Source of the DNA: Epilithonimonas mollis
Lineage (GTDB): Bacteria > Bacteroidota > Bacteroidia > Flavobacteriales > Weeksellaceae
Length of the DNA stretch: 64,000 nucleotides
NCBI RefSeq assembly: GCF_900142325.1
Contig: NZ_FRAM01000004.1
Span: forward strand, 62,001-126,000
Direction of reading: 5' to 3'
This document shows, one piece after another, positions 61,877 through 64,000 of the stretch. A program made the position numbers and the translations under genes. Under the pieces are notes generated by a model that did no database searches, was not told the DNA's origin, and was given only the letters and a program-made list of their open reading frames with translations. Each line of letters begins with the position of its first letter. Positions within the stretch are counted from its first letter, which is position 1.

Positions 61877-64000
61877 ATGACTTCTACAGACAAAAGATTA
61901 TATCTCATCGATGCCTATGCCATGATTTTCCGTGGGTATTTTGCCTTTATAAAAAATCCGAGAATCTCAACAAAAGGCGTCAATACATCAGCCATTTTCG
62001 GCTTTACAAATTCTTTGATAGAACTAATCAAAAGAGACCGGCCGACACATCTCGCGGTGGTTTTTGATGTCGGCAGAACCAATGTCCGGCATCAGGATTT
62101 TACAGAATACAAAGCCAATCGGCTGGAAACGCCAGAACCTATCCTCATCGCTATTCCTTACATACACCGGATTCTGGAGGCCATGCATATCCCGATTCTT
62201 GGAGTAGAAGGTTATGAAGCGGATGATGTCATCGGAACTATTGCCTGCAAAGCAGAAAAACAAGATTATAATGTTTTTATGGTGACACCCGACAAGGACT
62301 TTGCGCAACTGGTTACTGATAAAATTAAAATTTATAAGCCTGGATTAAAAGGTGGCGATATCGAAATTCTTGGTATCGAAGAAGTCAAAGCCAAGTACGA
62401 AATCAATGATCCGAAACAGATCATCGATTATCTCGGGATGATGGGCGATGCTGTAGATAATATTCCGGGACTGGAAGGCGTTGGCGAGAAAACGGCTAAA
62501 AAATTCATTCAGGAATTTGGTTCCATGGAAAATCTTCTGGCCAATACACATACACTGAAAGGAAAACTCAAGGAAAAAGTGGAAGCCAGTGCAGAAAGAG
62601 GATTATTATCCAAAAAGCTGGCAACTATTCTTTGTGATGCGCCTATTGAATTCATCGAAGAACAATATGATCTGGAAGTTCCTGATTTTGAAAAGGTAAA
62701 GGAGGTTTTTGATGAGCTGGAATTCCGAAGATTGTATGAGAATCTTTATCGTGCTTTTGCTAATAAGGAATATGTTGAAGAGCTGATGGAAGGTGACGAT
62801 GACAAAATCAAAATAACCGAAGTTGTGGATACTAGCGTAACCATTCATAAAAACGGGACAATGGATTTGTTTGCAACATTCGAACAGCTGGAACAGGCAA
62901 CAACCACAAAATCTACGATCACGGAAAGCGATCATCTCTATCAATATATCGACAATCCAAAATCGCAAAAAATCCTTCTAAATAATCTCCTGAAGCAGAA
63001 AGCAGTTTGTTTTGATACGGAAACAACATCGCTGAACGAGCTGGAAGCTGAACTGATCGGGATGAGCTTTTCTTATAAAAAAGGCCTGGCTTATTATATT
63101 CCCATCTCTGAAAATCAGGAAGAAGCACAGAAAACGGTTGAGATCTTTCGCCCGTTTTTTGAAGATCAGAATGTCCTGAAGATAGCCCATAATCTGAAAT
63201 ATGATTATAAAGTTCTGCGAAATTATAACATTGACGTTAATGGAAAACTGTTCGACACAATGATTGCGCATTATCTTCTCAATCCCGATGGACGTCACGG
63301 AATGGACTATCTTTCCGAAATGTATCTGGATTATAAACCAGTTTCTATTGAAACCCTGATCGGGAAAAAAGGAAAAAATCAACTGACACTTCGGGAAGTA
63401 GATGTTCAGACCCAGACCGATTATGCGGCGGAAGATGCAGATGTGACGTTTCAATTGTATGAATTATTTGCGCCTCAGTTAGCCAAAGAAAATCTGGAAG
63501 AATTATTCTATAATGTCGAAATGCCATTGATGAAAGTTCTTGCCAAAATAGAATTGACCGGTGTAAAACTCGATGAAAAGTGGCTGGCTCAGGAAAGTAT
63601 TGATTTGGAAAATGATTTGAGGATTTTAGAATCAAAAATCTTCGAACTGTGCGGAGAAGAATTTAATATGAATTCGCCAAAACAACTGGGGGAGATTTTG
63701 TTCGACAAAATGAAGCTGGATCCAAAAGCCAAAAAAACAAAAACAGGACAATATGCTACGTCGGAAGATGTGCTTCAGAAATTATCTTCAAAACATGAAA
63801 TAATCAGTTCGATTCTTGAATACAGAACTTTACAAAAACTGAAATCAACTTATGTAGATGCATTGCCGGCTCAGATCGAGAAAAAAGACAACCGTGTCCA
63901 TACAACTTTTGCTCAGACTGTTGCCGCAACCGGACGTTTGGCAAGTGTGAATCCAAACCTTCAGAATATACCGATCAGAACGCTGAGAGGACAACAGATA
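61877..64000 (+). CDS. polA: DNA polymerase I, N-terminal 708 codons (cut by window edge)
   Basis: It performs gap repair and Okazaki-fragment processing. Three domains are visible. First, a 5'-3' exonuclease (KRLYLIDAYAMIFRGYFAF, EGYEADDVIGTIA, VTPDKDFAQLV, IPGLEGVGEKTAKKFIQEFG). Second, a 3'-5' proofreading domain with an intact DxE site (VCFDTETTSLNELEAELIGMSF), unlike enzymes that have lost proofreading. Third, the start of the polymerase domain, ending in TGRLASVNPNLQNIPIRTLRG, where the window stops. Start at ATG 61877; the reading frame is confirmed by the right-edge sequence. Identification is very secure. Confidence 0.97.
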   Translation, partial: MTSTDKRLYLIDAYAMIFRGYFAFIKNPRISTKGVNTSAIFGFTNSLIELIKRDRPTHLAVVFDVGRTNVRHQDFTEYKANRLETPEPILIAIPYIHRILEAMHIPILGVEGYEADDVIGTIACKAEKQDYNVFMVTPDKDFAQLVTDKIKIYKPGLKGGDIEILGIEEVKAKYEINDPKQIIDYLGMMGDAVDNIPGLEGVGEKTAKKFIQEFGSMENLLANTHTLKGKLKEKVEASAERGLLSKKLATILCDAPIEFIEEQYDLEVPDFEKVKEVFDELEFRRLYENLYRAFANKEYVEELMEGDDDKIKITEVVDTSVTIHKNGTMDLFATFEQLEQATTTKSTITESDHLYQYIDNPKSQKILLNNLLKQKAVCFDTETTSLNELEAELIGMSFSYKKGLAYYIPISENQEEAQKTVEIFRPFFEDQNVLKIAHNLKYDYKVLRNYNIDVNGKLFDTMIAHYLLNPDGRHGMDYLSEMYLDYKPVSIETLIGKKGKNQLTLREVDVQTQTDYAAEDADVTFQLYELFAPQLAKENLEELFYNVEMPLMKVLAKIELTGVKLDEKWLAQESIDLENDLRILESKIFELCGEEFNMNSPKQLGEILFDKMKLDPKAKKTKTGQYATSEDVLQKLSSKHEIISSILEYRTLQKLKSTYVDALPAQIEKKDNRVHTTFAQTVAATGRLASVNPNLQNIPIRTLRGQQI

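Overview
The window looks like chromosome from a member of the Flavobacteriia (Bacteroidota), most like the Chryseobacterium/Epilithonimonas group. This rests on AT-rich sequence, a gldI-type gliding lipoprotein gene, Bacteroidota-type promoters (TAnnTTTG at -7), the split trpEGDCFB order, a serC-serA-DUF1015 block, and many short lipoproteins. I ran no database search, so the genus is an inference. No rRNA, tRNA, CRISPR array or prophage is visible.

Region by region. 1-6.1 kb, minus strand: trp operon, read as leader peptide, trpE, trpG, trpD, trpC, trpF, a broken REP-associated transposase, then trpB, which runs off the left edge. The operon has its own promoter, a 25-residue leader peptide with three consecutive Trp codons, and an intrinsic terminator ahead of trpE: a classical attenuation layout. 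6.1-9.7 kb: thioesterase, ArsC-like protein, DUF763 protein, a 21-bp tandem repeat, and a two-ORF DUF5677-like gene with a possible -1 frameshift site. 9.7-16.9 kb, minus strand: a fatty-acid beta-oxidation operon (marR, fadB/fadN-like, thiolase, acyl-CoA dehydrogenase) behind a perfect 24-bp palindromic operator. A REP/transposase cassette and a four-helix-bundle gene bracketed by repeats sit in its two internal gaps.

16.9-20.4 kb: FecCD/FecE-type ABC importer with a TlpA-like lipoprotein. 20.4-26.6 kb, plus strand: ferredoxin-type reductase, SanA-like protein, udk, divIC-like, a methylmalonyl-CoA mutase small subunit, DinB and a pseudouridine synthase. 26.6-34.4 kb, minus strand: Kef-type antiporter, a lipoprotein, GC-rich hairpins, an MG2/TonB-plug protein and monomeric isocitrate dehydrogenase. 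34.6-46.2 kb: tpx, a split membrane-protein gene, a Crp-like regulator, tatC, kdsD, recQ, a glycosyltransferase, NUDIX, mnmD, ilvE, gldI and a cyclophilin-FKBP fusion.

46.2-64 kb: a heme oxygenase-bacteriophytochrome pair, DUF1015-serA-serC, a ferredoxin, an acyl-CoA reductase, a small ORF ending inside a REP, an M16 protease, a Pmp3-like protein, a DUF5723 protein, mgtE, a lipoprotein and the first 708 codons of polA.

The most notable theme is small passenger elements lodged in the gaps of housekeeping operons without visibly breaking the host genes. There are two transposase genes, each bracketed by its own distinct palindrome family, and a four-helix-bundle gene bracketed by an inverted repeat. 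Intergenic-type repeat sequence also appears to have become part of the trpF coding region.
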